DNA of 64,000 nt from Mycobacterium sp. ACS4054 (GCF_001667275.1 NZ_LZHV01000041.1:1-64000), one strand, 5' to 3'; positions 16,342 through 25,651 are shown, counted from the stretch's first letter. Notes: generated by a model from the sequence alone, not told the origin. Numbers and translations: made by a program.

Positions 16342-17736
16342 ATGCACCCACGCTGGATAATTGCGGCGGTCTCGACGGCGCTGTTTTGCGTGCAGATCGA
16401 TTACTTCGCCATGAACCTCGCATTGCCGCGCATGGCGTCGGATCTCGGCAGCACCACCACCGACCTGCAGTGGGTAATCAGCATCTACATGCTGGCCTTG
16501 GGCGCGTTCATGGCGCCTGCGGGCCGCATCGGGGACATCTTCGGGCGCCGCCGCACGCTGATCGTCGGGATCGCGCTGTTCGGAATCGCCTCGGTGTTTT
16601 GCGCCGTCGCGCCTTCGGCACCGGTGGTCATTGCCTTCCGTGCGGTACAGGGCCTGGGCGCCGCGCTGATCTTTCCGGTCTCCGTCAGCGTGCTCACCAA
16701 TACGCTGGCGGCCGAGAAATCCAGCCGCGCAATCGGATTGGCGTATGGCATCGCTGGTCTGGGTAATGCGGCGGGTCCGCTGGTGGGCGGCTTGCTCACC
16801 GAGACGCTCGGATGGCGCTCGGTGTTCTGGATGCTGGTGCCATTATCAGGCATCTCGATCGTCATCGGCATCAAAACGATCCCGGAGACGTGGGACGAAA
16901 CCGCGCCCCGCCGAGTCGATCTCAGCGGCCTGGCGTTGATCACGATGGGCATCGGGTTGTTCACGTTCGCCTTCGACCGAGCGCCGGCCTGGGGATGGCT
17001 GTCAGCACCCGTGATTGCGATATTTCTTGCCTCCGTGGCGCTCTTGGGGACGTTCGTCGCCGTCGAGGCCCGGGTGCGCTATCCACTGATCGACTTGTCG
17101 CTGCTGCGCAATCCACGGTTCAGCCTTCTGGTGGTCGCAGGAACGGTCGCCAACATCGCCTATGTGGTGACGGTGTTCCTGGCCACGATGAACCTGCAAC
17201 AGGTGCGCGGCCTGGGCCCGATGATGGCCGGCTTGGCTTTTCTTGGCCCGTCCGCGGGTGCAGCGCTCGGCGGGCCGATCTCCGGACGTCTGGCCTCGCG
17301 CAATGCGCCCTTCGCCGTTATGGGCATCGGCTGCGCGGCGGCCGCGGTGTCGCTGGGTGTGCTGGCAATCTCCGACAACTTCGTAGTGTATCTCGTGGCC
17401 CTGACGGCCTGTGGTTTCACCATGGGCCTGGTCTACGCGTTCACCACCGTCGCGACCCAGGCGGTCGTCGCGCCCGAGCGCGCCGGCGAAGCCGCCGGTG
17501 TCACATTGACGTCCCTGGTCACGCTCGCCGGCGTCGGGGTGGCGGTGGCGAGCAGCAGCCTGGAGGTACTGCAGCACCACGACATCAGCACCGGTCATGG
17601 CATCAAGGTGATCCTGGCGGTAAGCGCCGCCCTACTGCTACCCGCGGGGTTGGCCGTGCTCGGCATCGCACGCGGCAAGACCCGCTCGGCCAGCGCGAAC
17701 GTGCCTGTCCAAGAACAGCTTTCGAATCCATACTGA
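16342..17736 (+). CDS. MFS drug exporter, DHA2 (EmrB/QacA-like)
   Basis: A 464-residue major facilitator with about 14 hydrophobic segments. It has the DHA2 features LQWVISIYMLALGAFMAPAG and GRIGDIFGRRRTL (motif A) and motif C-like GLGNAAGPLVGGLL. It should export small molecules using the proton gradient. ATG at 16342 has GGAGG seven bases upstream; the frame open to 16282 is less likely. It is followed 15 bases later by a second MFS gene, and both lie next to the divergent LysR gene. Confidence 0.88.
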   Translation: MHPRWIIAAVSTALFCVQIDYFAMNLALPRMASDLGSTTTDLQWVISIYMLALGAFMAPAGRIGDIFGRRRTLIVGIALFGIASVFCAVAPSAPVVIAFRAVQGLGAALIFPVSVSVLTNTLAAEKSSRAIGLAYGIAGLGNAAGPLVGGLLTETLGWRSVFWMLVPLSGISIVIGIKTIPETWDETAPRRVDLSGLALITMGIGLFTFAFDRAPAWGWLSAPVIAIFLASVALLGTFVAVEARVRYPLIDLSLLRNPRFSLLVVAGTVANIAYVVTVFLATMNLQQVRGLGPMMAGLAFLGPSAGAALGGPISGRLASRNAPFAVMGIGCAAAAVSLGVLAISDNFVVYLVALTACGFTMGLVYAFTTVATQAVVAPERAGEAAGVTLTSLVTLAGVGVAVASSSLEVLQHHDISTGHGIKVILAVSAALLLPAGLAVLGIARGKTRSASANVPVQEQLSNPY

Positions 17737-17751
17737 GGGGATGTGAACGTC

Positions 17752-19188
17752 ATGAGTGAAAATGTGGTCGCGACTTCCAAAGATGTTGGTGCGCCGCCAT
17801 TGTCGCAAAGTCGGACCGTACTGATGGTTGCGGCATTGGCCTTGTCCGTGATGTCGTTCATGCTCAACGCCACCATGCTCGGCCCGGCGTTCCGCGACAT
17901 CAACACCCATCTCGGACCCCACGCGTACGCGTCGATGTCCGCCTACTTCTATCTCGCCGGTGCGATCGCCAACGTGGTGCTGATCCGGTGGAGCGACTTC
18001 ATGGGCCGCAAGCGTGTCCTGGCCGGCATTCTGTTTTTGGTCTGCATCGGGACGCTGTTGTGCATCCTCGGCACGTCACTACCGGTTGTGATCGTCGGCC
18101 GGGTTTTGCAGGGCTGCGCCAACATCACCTACGGCCTGGCATTCCTGATTATGCGCGAGCACCTCAGCGGCCCGGCGTTTGGCGTCTGCTGCGGTGTTAT
18201 ATCGGCGATCAATGCCGGGGTGGCCGGCGTGGACGCGTTCCTCGCAGGTGTGATGGTCGACCGCTTCGGATATCGCTCGATTTTCGTCTTGACCTTAGTG
18301 GTCGGAGTCGGCGCGTTCGCACTCGTGGGGGTGGCGGTGCCCGCCGACGAGCGCGGCCGCAAGATCCCCGGCCGGATGGACTGGGCGGGAGCCCTCCTCA
18401 TTGCGGTAGCGGTCGCCGGCCTCAGCCTGTACGTCTCCAACGGCGGCCACGCCGGCTGGACCTCGCCGCTCATGCTCGTGTGTATCGCCACGGCCATCGT
18501 CGCGTTCGTCGGACTCTTCGTGGTCGAAAAGCGAGTGGCGACACCACTGATCCACATCGATCGGATGGCCTCGCGCTATGCCTGGCCGCTCATTGCCGTG
18601 ACCATCCTTGTTTTTGCGTCGTTCATGGTGGTGCTCAGCTACATCATTCCGTCCATCGCCCAGAACGACCGCGTCGGCTTCGGCGCCAACGGGACGCTGA
18701 CGGCGTTGCTCTTCATTACTCCCGGCGCGCTGGCTTCGCTGTGCACGGCACCACTAGTCGGACGGCTCGCCGCCAAAATCGGCTTCGTGACGGTGTTGCG
18801 GGCGGGATTGGTTTTCGCCGTGGCCGTCACCGCGCTGCTCGCGGTGTTCACGTTCGACAAAGGGACCGTCATCGTTCTCATGGCCGTGTTCGGATTCGCG
18901 CTGGCAGTCACCCTTACGCCGATGAGCGCGCTGGGGGTCCTTCAGGCACCCGAGGATGAGCCGGGTTCGCTCCCGGGGATCAGCAACGCCTCCTACGGTA
19001 TCGGCGGCTCACTCGGATTCGCCTGGGCCGGAACGGTTGTCGGGGCCGGGACCCAAGCGAGTTACCAAACCGCGTTGTATGCCTGCGTCGGCATTGGCAT
19101 CGTCGCTGTCGCCGCGAGCCTGATCCTGAAACCGCGGGCCGCGGCATCGCCGGCCCGCGCGGACTCCCCTGCGCAAGTCCCGGCTTAA
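17752..19188 (+). CDS. MFS transporter, second of pair
   Basis: A 478-residue major facilitator with about 14 membrane segments. Motif A appears in variant form as RWSDFMGRKRVLAG. It is a distant relative of the preceding transporter, not a recent copy. ATG at 17752 was preferred because AGGGG lies about 11 bases upstream; GTG at 17743 is too close to it. The two exporters are probably co-transcribed. Substrate unknown. The tail is Ala/Pro-rich and cytosolic. Confidence 0.85.
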   Translation: MSENVVATSKDVGAPPLSQSRTVLMVAALALSVMSFMLNATMLGPAFRDINTHLGPHAYASMSAYFYLAGAIANVVLIRWSDFMGRKRVLAGILFLVCIGTLLCILGTSLPVVIVGRVLQGCANITYGLAFLIMREHLSGPAFGVCCGVISAINAGVAGVDAFLAGVMVDRFGYRSIFVLTLVVGVGAFALVGVAVPADERGRKIPGRMDWAGALLIAVAVAGLSLYVSNGGHAGWTSPLMLVCIATAIVAFVGLFVVEKRVATPLIHIDRMASRYAWPLIAVTILVFASFMVVLSYIIPSIAQNDRVGFGANGTLTALLFITPGALASLCTAPLVGRLAAKIGFVTVLRAGLVFAVAVTALLAVFTFDKGTVIVLMAVFGFALAVTLTPMSALGVLQAPEDEPGSLPGISNASYGIGGSLGFAWAGTVVGAGTQASYQTALYACVGIGIVAVAASLILKPRAAASPARADSPAQVPA

Positions 19189-19226
19189 CAGGACGGGAGA
19201 ATTCTGTCTTCTTTGGCCCAGGCGAT

Positions 19227-19248
19227 GGTGATAGCTCACCGGCCGGTG
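19227..19248 (+). terminator. Hairpin pair after the second MFS gene
   Basis: GGTGA-TAGC-TCACC at 19227-19240 overlaps the perfect palindrome CACCGGCCGGTG at 19237-19248. These alternative hairpins begin 38 bases after the stop. There is no T-run, so termination is only suggested. Confidence 0.3.
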
Positions 19249-19275
19249 GGACCTGTCCGCTAACCCCTTGAGGCT

Positions 19276-19338
19276 GTCAGCATCAGCCGAAACACTGTCA
19301 GGCATCACCCAACATAGATCCGTCAAGCATCAGCCGAA
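19276..19338. repeat. Three degenerate direct repeats next to the tRNA
   Basis: Copies start at 19276 (GTCAG-CATCAGCCGAA), 19297 (GTCAGGCATCACCCAA) and 19322 (GTCAAGCATCAGCCGAA). They lie just inside the tRNA end of the islet. They may be recombinase arm sites or the remains of an insertion-sequence end; neither can be shown here. Confidence 0.4.
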
Positions 19339-19354
19339 GTCACACACGAACGCC

Positions 19355-19431
19355 TGGTAGGGCGGGCGGGGCTCGAACCCGCGACCAACGGATTATGAGT
19401 CCGCGGCTCTAACCAACTGAGCTACCGCCCC
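19355..19431 (-). tRNA. tRNA with CAT anticodon (elongator Met, or Ile2)
   Basis: A complete 77-base cloverleaf including an encoded CCA. Acceptor GGGGCGG pairs with CCGCCCT (first pair G-T). The D arm is GCTC..GAGC, the anticodon arm GCGGA-CTCATAA-TCCGT, and the T arm GCGGG-TTCGAGC-CCCGC. The anticodon is at 19395-19397. CAT tRNAs of this loop type are either elongator Met or lysidine-modified Ile2, and sequence alone does not settle which. Its 3' end is copied at 14694-14730. Confidence 0.9.
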
Positions 19432-19493
19432 TAGCGATGTTTCGTAGGAAACCGTAGCCCAAAGCGCGGTCATCGTCCGTCGGGCATGCTTGG

Positions 19494-19526
19494 AGCCCGC
19501 CGCACTCGAAGGAGCGGCGGCGGGCT
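19494..19526 (-). terminator. Hairpin after DUF732 gene 1
   Basis: A ten-pair stem, AGCCCGCCGC with GCGGCGGGCT, and a 13-base loop, starting about ten bases after the DUF732 stop. Very stable but without a T-run; many mycobacterial terminators look like this. Confidence 0.5.
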
Positions 19527-19535
19527 GTCAGGGCA

Positions 19536-19961
19536 TCAGACCGGCGCCGGCTGCCCGGGGGCTTGCCGCGCGGCTTGGTCCTTGAGCCTGGGAATCAAGT
19601 CCGGCGCGTAGACGTAGATCGCCGACTCGACCTCCCACTCAGCCTGGGCTTGGCTCATCGGCGTCGTCCGGGTGATCATGTTGACCAGCTCCTGGGCCTC
19701 GCCGAACTGATTCGGGTTGGAACGCACCTGGCTGGCGAACCAACGTCCCTCGGCGGCCTCGCTGCAATCGTTGAAATCGGCGTTGTGCACCATCTTGTTC
19801 TGCGCCAGCAGCTTGATGTACTGATCGTCGGCCGGGCTCATGTTGCACGATGCCGATGCGTGCGGCGCCGACAGCACCGCACCCCCCAACATCGCCGCCC
19901 CCAGCGCAACGCCGGCGGCCCCCACCGCCAGTGCTTGCGCGCGCGATCGTGTGCTCTTCAC
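19536..19961 (-). CDS. Secreted DUF732 protein, copy 1
   Basis: A 141-residue secreted protein of the mycobacterial DUF732 family. The signal peptide ends ASASC near residue 39. The mature domain has the family's helical core (DDQYIKLLAQNKMVHNADFND, read in parts, then EAAEGRWFASQV and AQELVNMI) and two cysteines that can pair. Function unknown. It starts with GTG at 19961. It is a clear paralogue of the next gene upstream (20193-20615); identity is high through the core and lower in signal peptide and tail. Confidence 0.8.
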   Translation of the reverse strand: MKSTRSRAQALAVGAAGVALGAAMLGGAVLSAPHASASCNMSPADDQYIKLLAQNKMVHNADFNDCSEAAEGRWFASQVRSNPNQFGEAQELVNMITRTTPMSQAQAEWEVESAIYVYAPDLIPRLKDQAARQAPGQPAPV

Positions 19962-20192
19962 TTTTCTGGTCCCCCTCGATTGCTGATTTCCTTTCGCGCT
20001 AGCAGACGAGTACCACCGGCAACGAGCGCGGCAAACGAGGCCTTAGTCAAACAATCGATGAACAGAGGTCAACCAAAACGCCAGTGCCCGTTCGGCATTC
20101 GGATAGCCGAGACTCGCCGCCAATGGTTGTTCGCGGCGCGGATTGAACGGGGGCACCCGAGGATTCGGATGCCCTGCTTCCGAGTTAGCTAG

Positions 20193-20615
20193 CTACTCTT
20201 TGGGCCAGTCCGCGGTCGCAGCCTGGTTCTTGATCTTGGGGATCATGTCCGGCGCATACACGTAGATCGCCGACTCGACCTCCCACTCGGCCTGCGCTTG
20301 GGTCATCGAGGTCGTGTTCGTGATCATGTTGACCAGCTCTTGGGCCTCACCGAACGGGTTGGGGTGGTTGCGCACCTGGTCGGCGAACCAACGCCCCTCG
20401 GCGGCCTCGGTGCAATCGCTGAAATCGGCGTTGTGCACCATCTTGTTCTGCGCGAGCAGCTGAATGTACTGGTCGTCCTTCGGGCTGAGGTTGCAGGACG
20501 CCGACGCCTGGGGCGCGGACATCACGGCCCCGCCGAGCATCGAGGCCCCCAGCGCGACGCCGGCGGCACAGACCGAGGACACTCGCGTGCGCAAACGTGA
20601 GCGGGTGGTCGTCAT
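20193..20615 (-). CDS. Secreted DUF732 protein, copy 2
   Basis: A 140-residue secreted DUF732 protein, tandem paralogue of 19536-19961. The signal peptide ends ASASC, with the same pair of cysteines and the same EAAEGRWFA and AEWEVESAIYVYAPD segments. ATG at 20615 is backed by GGGAGG and GGAG upstream; the frame open to 20660 adds an unlikely Arg/His-rich start. The 230 bases between the copies contain no gene. The pair probably arose by local duplication. Confidence 0.82.
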   Translation of the reverse strand: MTTTRSRLRTRVSSVCAAGVALGASMLGGAVMSAPQASASCNLSPKDDQYIQLLAQNKMVHNADFSDCTEAAEGRWFADQVRNHPNPFGEAQELVNMITNTTSMTQAQAEWEVESAIYVYAPDMIPKIKNQAATADWPKE

Positions 20616-20725
20616 CTCCGGTCCTCCCTCTGCGTGTGAGCGGTGGGCTCTCCGACGCAATTCAAGCTGTGGTGTGGCGGCGGCTAGCCGTCACTTCAGG
20701 CGCCGCTGCCAGCTGAGATCACCGG

Positions 20726-20749
20726 CACATATGAGTTCACATATGAGTT
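20726..20749. repeat. Tandem 12-bp repeat upstream of DUF732 copy 2
   Basis: Two exact tandem copies of CACATATGAGTT, about 110-135 bases before the DUF732 start. An inverted repeat CGAATG-GTTAA-CATTCG follows at 20820-20836. They fall in the only gap between 20616 and 20912 and could be regulator sites. No protein coding was seen in the gap. Confidence 0.45.
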
Positions 20750-20881
20750 TCGGCGTCGGGCATAAATTTAGCCAGTGCCAGCGGCCTGAGCGGGGAACTT
20801 TTGTTTGCGTGATCGTGTACGAATGGTTAACATTCGCTACTTCGTACCGGCCCCAAAAAACCGGCGGATGGACGCGGAACG

Positions 20882-20899
20882 GCCGACCACCAGGTCGGC
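20882..20899 (-). terminator. Hairpin after the CMD-like gene
   Basis: On the minus strand GCCGACC-TGGT-GGTCGGC forms a seven-pair stem 13 bases after the stop. A T6 run follows about 25 bases further on, inside CCGGTTTTTTGG. Confidence 0.5.
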
Positions 20900-20912
20900 A
20901 CCAACAAGACGG

Positions 20913-21779
20913 TCAGCTGAAGACGGTCTGCCCGTCGGCGTCGAGCAGGTATCGCTCGGTGCCCTCCTCGACCCGGGCGGCGTCGGCGCCCAGCGCGACG
21001 GCGACTTTGTTGCTTGCATTCCGCATGATGTCAAAGGTGAGCTCGACGGCCTCGGCATCGGAGAACCGGGAGCGCACCTCGGCGGCATCGTCGACGGCGA
21101 GGTGCGCAGGGGTCCAAATTAGCCCATCGGCGTAGCGCAGCGCTGCTTTAACGCGGTCGTCGAGCACACTCGACGACTCGAAGCGTTCGATCTCGTCGTA
21201 CAGCGTCTCCGAACCGCCGGCATCCAGCGCGGTGCTCTCCCGCAGCGACTTGCACAGCCGGCAGTTGTGCTGGGCGGCCCCGCGCAGCCGGACCAGCTCG
21301 GCGGTGATCGGGTCGAGCGCCCGCATGCGTGCCACCGCGGGCAAGAAGTCGTTGAACACCGGACCCGACGGCTCGGTGGCGCCGTCCCACGCGACGACGC
21401 CGTCGACCCAGCCCAGGTAGTCCGAGCCGACGCCGAGCGCTTCCAGCCCGGCCCGCACCCGCGGAACGAAGTCGGCGATATACATTCCGACCACCACGCC
21501 GAAGGCGGCATCGCCCAGCTGCTTAACCAGGCGGGATCGCAGGTCGCCGGTGATCGCCGAAACGTCGGCGCTGAATTGTTCGGCGAACTCGGCGACGACG
21601 GCTTCCGCCTCCGATTCGGGCGCGCCGACCTCGATCGGGCTGGGCAGCGGCGGCAGCGACAACGTCGCGGCGCACACCCGCCGGATCAGGCCCGCGATGC
21701 GGGCCGCCGCCGGGTCATCCGGAAACAGGGCCACCAACCGCGTGAGCTGATCTTTCCGAACCGAAACTTCAGCCGCCAT
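20913..21779 (-). CDS. CMD/AhpD-like protein
   Basis: A 288-residue all-helical protein. Around residues 180-190 it has [13 protein letters not shown], whose CxxC followed by basic and Ser residues resembles the redox site of carboxymuconolactone decarboxylase/AhpD proteins. The flanking helices ([21 protein letters not shown]) also fit that fold. Peroxidase-like or disulfide activity is possible but unproven. ATG at 21779 was chosen; the frame open to 21815 adds an Arg-rich segment. It lies 40 bases after pmbA on the same strand and may belong to the same transcript. Confidence 0.6.
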   Translation of the reverse strand: MAAEVSVRKDQLTRLVALFPDDPAAARIAGLIRRVCAATLSLPPLPSPIEVGAPESEAEAVVAEFAEQFSADVSAITGDLRSRLVKQLGDAAFGVVVGMYIADFVPRVRAGLEALGVGSDYLGWVDGVVAWDGATEPSGPVFNDFLPAVARMRALDPITAELVRLRGAAQHNCRLCKSLRESTALDAGGSETLYDEIERFESSSVLDDRVKAALRYADGLIWTPAHLAVDDAAEVRSRFSDAEAVELTFDIMRNASNKVAVALGADAARVEEGTERYLLDADGQTVFS

Positions 21780-21819
21780 TCGTGACACGCTAGAACGCGG
21801 CCCGCCCCGCGGCAATCGC

Positions 21820-23193
21820 CTACTGCGCCTGACTCACCGACGACATATAGAAGTCCGGTATCCGCAGCGACGGCATTGCCGACCGGGTCGCCCAGTCCGC
21901 CCACTCCCGCGGCAGCGTCTTCTCGCTCACCCCGGCCTCGGTGGCCCGCCGCAGCAGGTCCAGCGGGCTCTCGTTGAACCGGAAGTTGTTGACCGCCGCG
22001 GTCACTTCGCCGTCCTCGATGAGGTAGACGCCGTCGCGGGTCAGCCCGGTGAGCAGCAGCGTGGTGGGGTCGACCTCGCGGATGTACCACAGCGTGGTCA
22101 GCAGCAGGCCGCGTTCGGTGGCCGCGATCATGTCGGCCAGGTCGACGGAGCCGCCGGTCATCACCAGGTTGTCGGCGGCGACCGCGACCTGGGCGTCGAA
22201 TTTGGCGGCCGTCGCCCGCGGATAGGCCAGCGCGTTGATCACGCCGTTGCGGATCCAGTCCACCTGGCCGATCTCCATGCCGTTGTCGAAGACCGACACC
22301 GTTTCCGACGAGCTGCTCACGGCCACGAAGGGTGTGCACGCCAGGCCGGGCGCCATCGGATCGGAGAACAGCGTCAACGGCAACTCGGTGAGCTTCTCCC
22401 CCACCCGCGTTCCGCCACCGGGCGCCGAGAACGCGGTGCGGCCCTCCCTCGCGCCGCGGCCGGCCATCGACCACGCCAGGTAGAGCATCATGTCGGCCAC
22501 CGTCGATGGCGGCATGATCGTCTCGTAGCGTCCGGCGGGCAGCTCCACGCTGCGTTCGGCCCAGCCGAGCCGCATCGAGAGCTCCTCGAGGAGCGAATCC
22601 ATTGGCACATCGGCGAAGTCGGGCGTGCCGATGCCCGCCCAGGCGCTCGCGTCGCCGCGCTTACCGTTGATCTCCACCGCCCCGGCGGGCTGGGTGTAGC
22701 GTCGCCGCACCCCGGTCGACGACGCCAAGAATGTGGTCGAAACGCTATGGTGCGCAAAGCCGTACAGCCGGTCGGTGCCGCGAAAGCCCCGGCTCAGGGA
22801 GTCGGCGACCTCGGCGAACACCAGCGGCCCGGTGCCGGGCACCGGCGCGTTCCAGTCCGCGGGCACGCCCGTGTCGGCCAGCAGCGGCGCGGCGTCACCG
22901 GCCTCGGGCGCCGAGCGGGCCGCCTCCTGGGACGCCGCCACCAGCTCGGGGATCACCCGCGGATCCACCTCCGCCGAGACCATGGTGCCGATGCGCGCGG
23001 TCGAGCCCCGCCGGACGACGGAGATCACCGTGATGCTGCGGTTGACCGCAACCCCGTTGGTGGTCATCGAATTGCCCGCCCACCGCAGCGTCGCCTCCAC
23101 CTTGTCGGCGACGAGCACCATGGTCTCGCTGGCGCCGCCGAGCTTGGCGGCCTCGTCCAGGACCAGGTTGACCACGTGCTGTGGGGTGATCAT
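21820..23193 (-). CDS. pmbA: TldE/PmbA metalloprotease subunit
   Basis: A 457-residue PmbA (TldE) homologue, partner of TldD. The family's C-terminal beta-rich region is evident ([47 protein letters not shown], read in parts). In Escherichia coli TldD and TldE form a heterodimeric metalloprotease that trims unfolded or modified peptides such as microcins. TldE itself lacks the HExxxH site, and none is seen here. The start overlaps the tldD stop by four bases (ATGA). The order matches M. tuberculosis Rv2315c-Rv2314c. Confidence 0.9.
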   Translation of the reverse strand: MITPQHVVNLVLDEAAKLGGASETMVLVADKVEATLRWAGNSMTTNGVAVNRSITVISVVRRGSTARIGTMVSAEVDPRVIPELVAASQEAARSAPEAGDAAPLLADTGVPADWNAPVPGTGPLVFAEVADSLSRGFRGTDRLYGFAHHSVSTTFLASSTGVRRRYTQPAGAVEINGKRGDASAWAGIGTPDFADVPMDSLLEELSMRLGWAERSVELPAGRYETIMPPSTVADMMLYLAWSMAGRGAREGRTAFSAPGGGTRVGEKLTELPLTLFSDPMAPGLACTPFVAVSSSSETVSVFDNGMEIGQVDWIRNGVINALAYPRATAAKFDAQVAVAADNLVMTGGSVDLADMIAATERGLLLTTLWYIREVDPTTLLLTGLTRDGVYLIEDGEVTAAVNNFRFNESPLDLLRRATEAGVSEKTLPREWADWATRSAMPSLRIPDFYMSSVSQAQ

Positions 23194-24707
23194 CGGCCGC
23201 CCTCGGCGCGGGTGTTGAGCACGTTGACGCCGCGGAACAGCGCCGAGGGGCAGCCGTGGCTGACCGGGGCGATCTGGCCGGGCTGGGCCTTGCCGCAGTT
23301 GAACGCGCCGCCCAGCCGCCAGGTCGAGGGCCCGCCCACGGCCTCCATCGAGTTCCAGAAATCGGTCGTGGTGGCCTGATACGCCACATCCCGCAATTGG
23401 CCTTCCAATTCGCCGTCGCGGATGCGGAAGAACCGCTGACCGGTGAACTGAAAGTTGTAGCGCTGCATGTCGATCGACCACGACTTGTCGCCGATGATGT
23501 AGATGCCGTCCTCGACGCGGCCGATCAGGTCGGCGGTGCTGACGTCCTCTTCCGCGGGCTGCAGCGACACGTTGGCCATCCGCTGGATCGGGACGTGATG
23601 CGGCGAGTCGGCATACGAGCACCCGTTCGAGCGCGGCTGGCCCAGGCGCGGGGCGAACACCCGGTCGAGCTGATAACCGACGAATATCCCGTCGCGCACC
23701 AGATCCCAGCTTTGCGCGGCGACTCCCTCGTCGTCGTAACCGATGGTGGCCAAACCGTGCGCAACCGTGCGGTCCGCGGTCACGTTCATCACCGGGGAGC
23801 CGTACCGCATGGTGCCGAGTTTGTCCGGCGTGGCGAACGACGTTCCGGCGTAGGCGGCCTCGTAACCGATGGCGCGGTCGTATTCGGTTGCGTGGCCGAT
23901 GGATTCGTGGATCGTCAGCCACAGGTTGGTGGGATCGATCACCAGGTCCTTGCGCCCGGCGGAAACGCTAGGGGCCTTGACCTTTTCGGCCAGCAGCGAC
24001 GGCAGCTGCGCCAGCTCGTCGGTCCAGTTCCAGACCTCGTCGCCGGACAACACCTCCCAGCCGCGCCCCATCGGCGGCGCCAGCGTCCGCATCGAATCGA
24101 AGCTGCCCGCCTCGGCGTCGACGGTCACCGCCTCCAGCGACGGCTGCACCCGCACCCGCTGCTGGGTGATTGACGACCCGAAGGTGTCCGCGTAGAAGGT
24201 CTGCTCCTTGACGGCCGTGAGCACGGCCGACACGTGGTCGACGCCGTCGGAACTGAGCAGCCGGCCGGAGTACTCCTCGAGCACGGCGATCTTGTCGGTG
24301 GCCGGGATGGTGAAGGGGTCGATGCGGTACTCCGACACCCAGGTGGCGTCGGCGTACACGGGTTCGGGCGCCAACTCGACGCGCTCGCTGTTGAGCGTGG
24401 CCAGGGTGGTGGCCACCTGCACGGCCCGACGGGCGGTCTCGGCGGCCACGGCGGGCGCCAGCTCGGCGTGCGAGGCGAATCCCCACGTGCCGTCGACGAT
24501 CACCCGCACCGCCAAACCGATCTCGCGGGTGACGACTGACGTCTCCAGCTCACCGTCGCGCAGCTGGACGATCTCCGTCACGATGCGGTGAATCCGCAGG
24601 TCGGCGTAGCTGGCGCCGGCAGCGGTGGCCGCCGAAAGGGCGGCGTCGGCCAGCGCTTGGCGCGGCAGGCTGAGGAAGTCGGCATCGATCCCCCGGTTCG
24701 GTGTCAC
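23190..24707 (-). CDS. tldD: TldD metalloprotease
   Basis: A TldD homologue of 505 residues from GTG at 24707 (513 from GTG at 24731). The zinc-binding HExxxH is present as HESIGHATE near residue 270, so this is the catalytic subunit of the TldD/PmbA pair. The C-terminus keeps RNGCSY-like (PRSNGCSYADS), GGVEDGIYIIG-type and CGKAQPGQ segments of the family. It forms a heterodimer with the next gene's product. It is divergent from uspA, whose start is 60 bases away. It is the counterpart of M. tuberculosis Rv2315c. Confidence 0.9.
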   Translation of the reverse strand: MTPNRGIDADFLSLPRQALADAALSAATAAGASYADLRIHRIVTEIVQLRDGELETSVVTREIGLAVRVIVDGTWGFASHAELAPAVAAETARRAVQVATTLATLNSERVELAPEPVYADATWVSEYRIDPFTIPATDKIAVLEEYSGRLLSSDGVDHVSAVLTAVKEQTFYADTFGSSITQQRVRVQPSLEAVTVDAEAGSFDSMRTLAPPMGRGWEVLSGDEVWNWTDELAQLPSLLAEKVKAPSVSAGRKDLVIDPTNLWLTIHESIGHATEYDRAIGYEAAYAGTSFATPDKLGTMRYGSPVMNVTADRTVAHGLATIGYDDEGVAAQSWDLVRDGIFVGYQLDRVFAPRLGQPRSNGCSYADSPHHVPIQRMANVSLQPAEEDVSTADLIGRVEDGIYIIGDKSWSIDMQRYNFQFTGQRFFRIRDGELEGQLRDVAYQATTTDFWNSMEAVGGPSTWRLGGAFNCGKAQPGQIAPVSHGCPSALFRGVNVLNTRAEGGR

Positions 24708-24766
24708 GAGTCCACCGTAACGGCCGTTCACCCCAAACCCCGGCGGCGCCCGCTTTAATTACCAGC

Positions 24767-25651
24767 ATGGCCAGCGGCGTCCTGAGGAGACAGCCTCGCT
24801 CCACCGCGCTGGGCTACGCCCTGTTGGCGCCCAGTTTGTTCGGTGTTGTCGCCTTCTTGCTGCTGCCCATCCTGGTGGTGATCTGGCTGAGCCTGTACCG
24901 CTGGGACCTGCTGGGGCCGTTGCGCTATGTGGGCCTGGCCAACTGGCGCTCCGTGTTGACCGATCACACCTTCGCCAACTCGCTGATCGTCACGGCCCTC
25001 TTCGTGGCGATCGTGGTTCCGGCGCAGACGGTGCTGGGCCTGCTGGCCGCGTCCATGCTCGCGCGCCGGCTGCCCGGCACCGGCCTGTTTCGCACCGTCT
25101 ACGTGCTGCCGTGGATCTGCGCGCCGCTGGCGATCGCCGTGCTGTGGCGCTGGATTCTGGCGCCCACCGACGGGGCCGTGAGCGCCGTGTTGGGGCACAG
25201 CATCGAATGGCTGTCGGATCCCAGCTTCGCGTTGCCGCTGGTTTCCGCCGTCGTCGTGTGGACCAACGTCGGCTACGTCTCGCTGTCGTTCCTGGCGGGC
25301 TTGCTGGCGATCCCGGACGACATTCACGCCGCCGCGCGCACCGACGGCGCCAATGGGTGGCAACGGTTCTGGCGCATCACGCTGCCCATGCTGCGCCCGA
25401 CCACCTTCTTTGTCCTGGTGACCGGAATCGTCAGCACGGCACAGGTTTTCGACATGGTCTACGCGCTGACCGGCGGCGGCCCCGGCGGCAGCACCGACCT
25501 GGTGGCGCACCGCATCTACGCCGAGGCCTTCGGCTCGGCGGCGATCGGGCGTGCGTCGGTGATGGCGGTGGTGCTGTTCGTCATCCTGATCGGCGTCACC
25601 GTGGTGCAGCAGGCGTATTTTCGGCGGCGGATCAGCTATGACCTCACCTAG
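24767..25651 (+). CDS. uspA: Sugar ABC transporter permease UspA
   Basis: A 294-residue membrane permease with six hydrophobic segments. The cytosolic EAA loop, which docks the ATPase, is visible as HAAARTDGANGWQRFWRITLP near residue 190 (read in parts). It corresponds to UspA (Rv2316) of the UspABC amino-sugar importer. ATG at 24767 was chosen because the frame upstream overlaps the divergent tldD. It overlaps uspB by 14 bases. No ATPase gene lies in the operon; a shared one encoded elsewhere is expected. Confidence 0.9.
   Translation: MASGVLRRQPRSTALGYALLAPSLFGVVAFLLLPILVVIWLSLYRWDLLGPLRYVGLANWRSVLTDHTFANSLIVTALFVAIVVPAQTVLGLLAASMLARRLPGTGLFRTVYVLPWICAPLAIAVLWRWILAPTDGAVSAVLGHSIEWLSDPSFALPLVSAVVVWTNVGYVSLSFLAGLLAIPDDIHAAARTDGANGWQRFWRITLPMLRPTTFFVLVTGIVSTAQVFDMVYALTGGGPGGSTDLVAHRIYAEAFGSAAIGRASVMAVVLFVILIGVTVVQQAYFRRRISYDLT

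Larger units (their letters stand above)
14694..19381. mobile_element. Putative tRNA-integrated genomic islet, 4.65 kb, no integrase
   Basis: The segment lies between two 37-bp direct repeats, one inside the intact tRNA and one about 35 bases after the nitroreductase gene. It holds a LysR regulator, a small secreted protein and two MFS exporters. No integrase or transposase is present, so if it entered by integration it is now fixed or was moved by an enzyme supplied from elsewhere. Base composition is not obviously different from the neighbours. Being an islet is inferred from the repeats and their geometry. Confidence 0.6.

Noticed and set aside
16282..19188. The two MFS genes as a recent tandem duplication
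   Set aside because: Their sequences differ throughout, with different motif A forms; they are distant relatives only.
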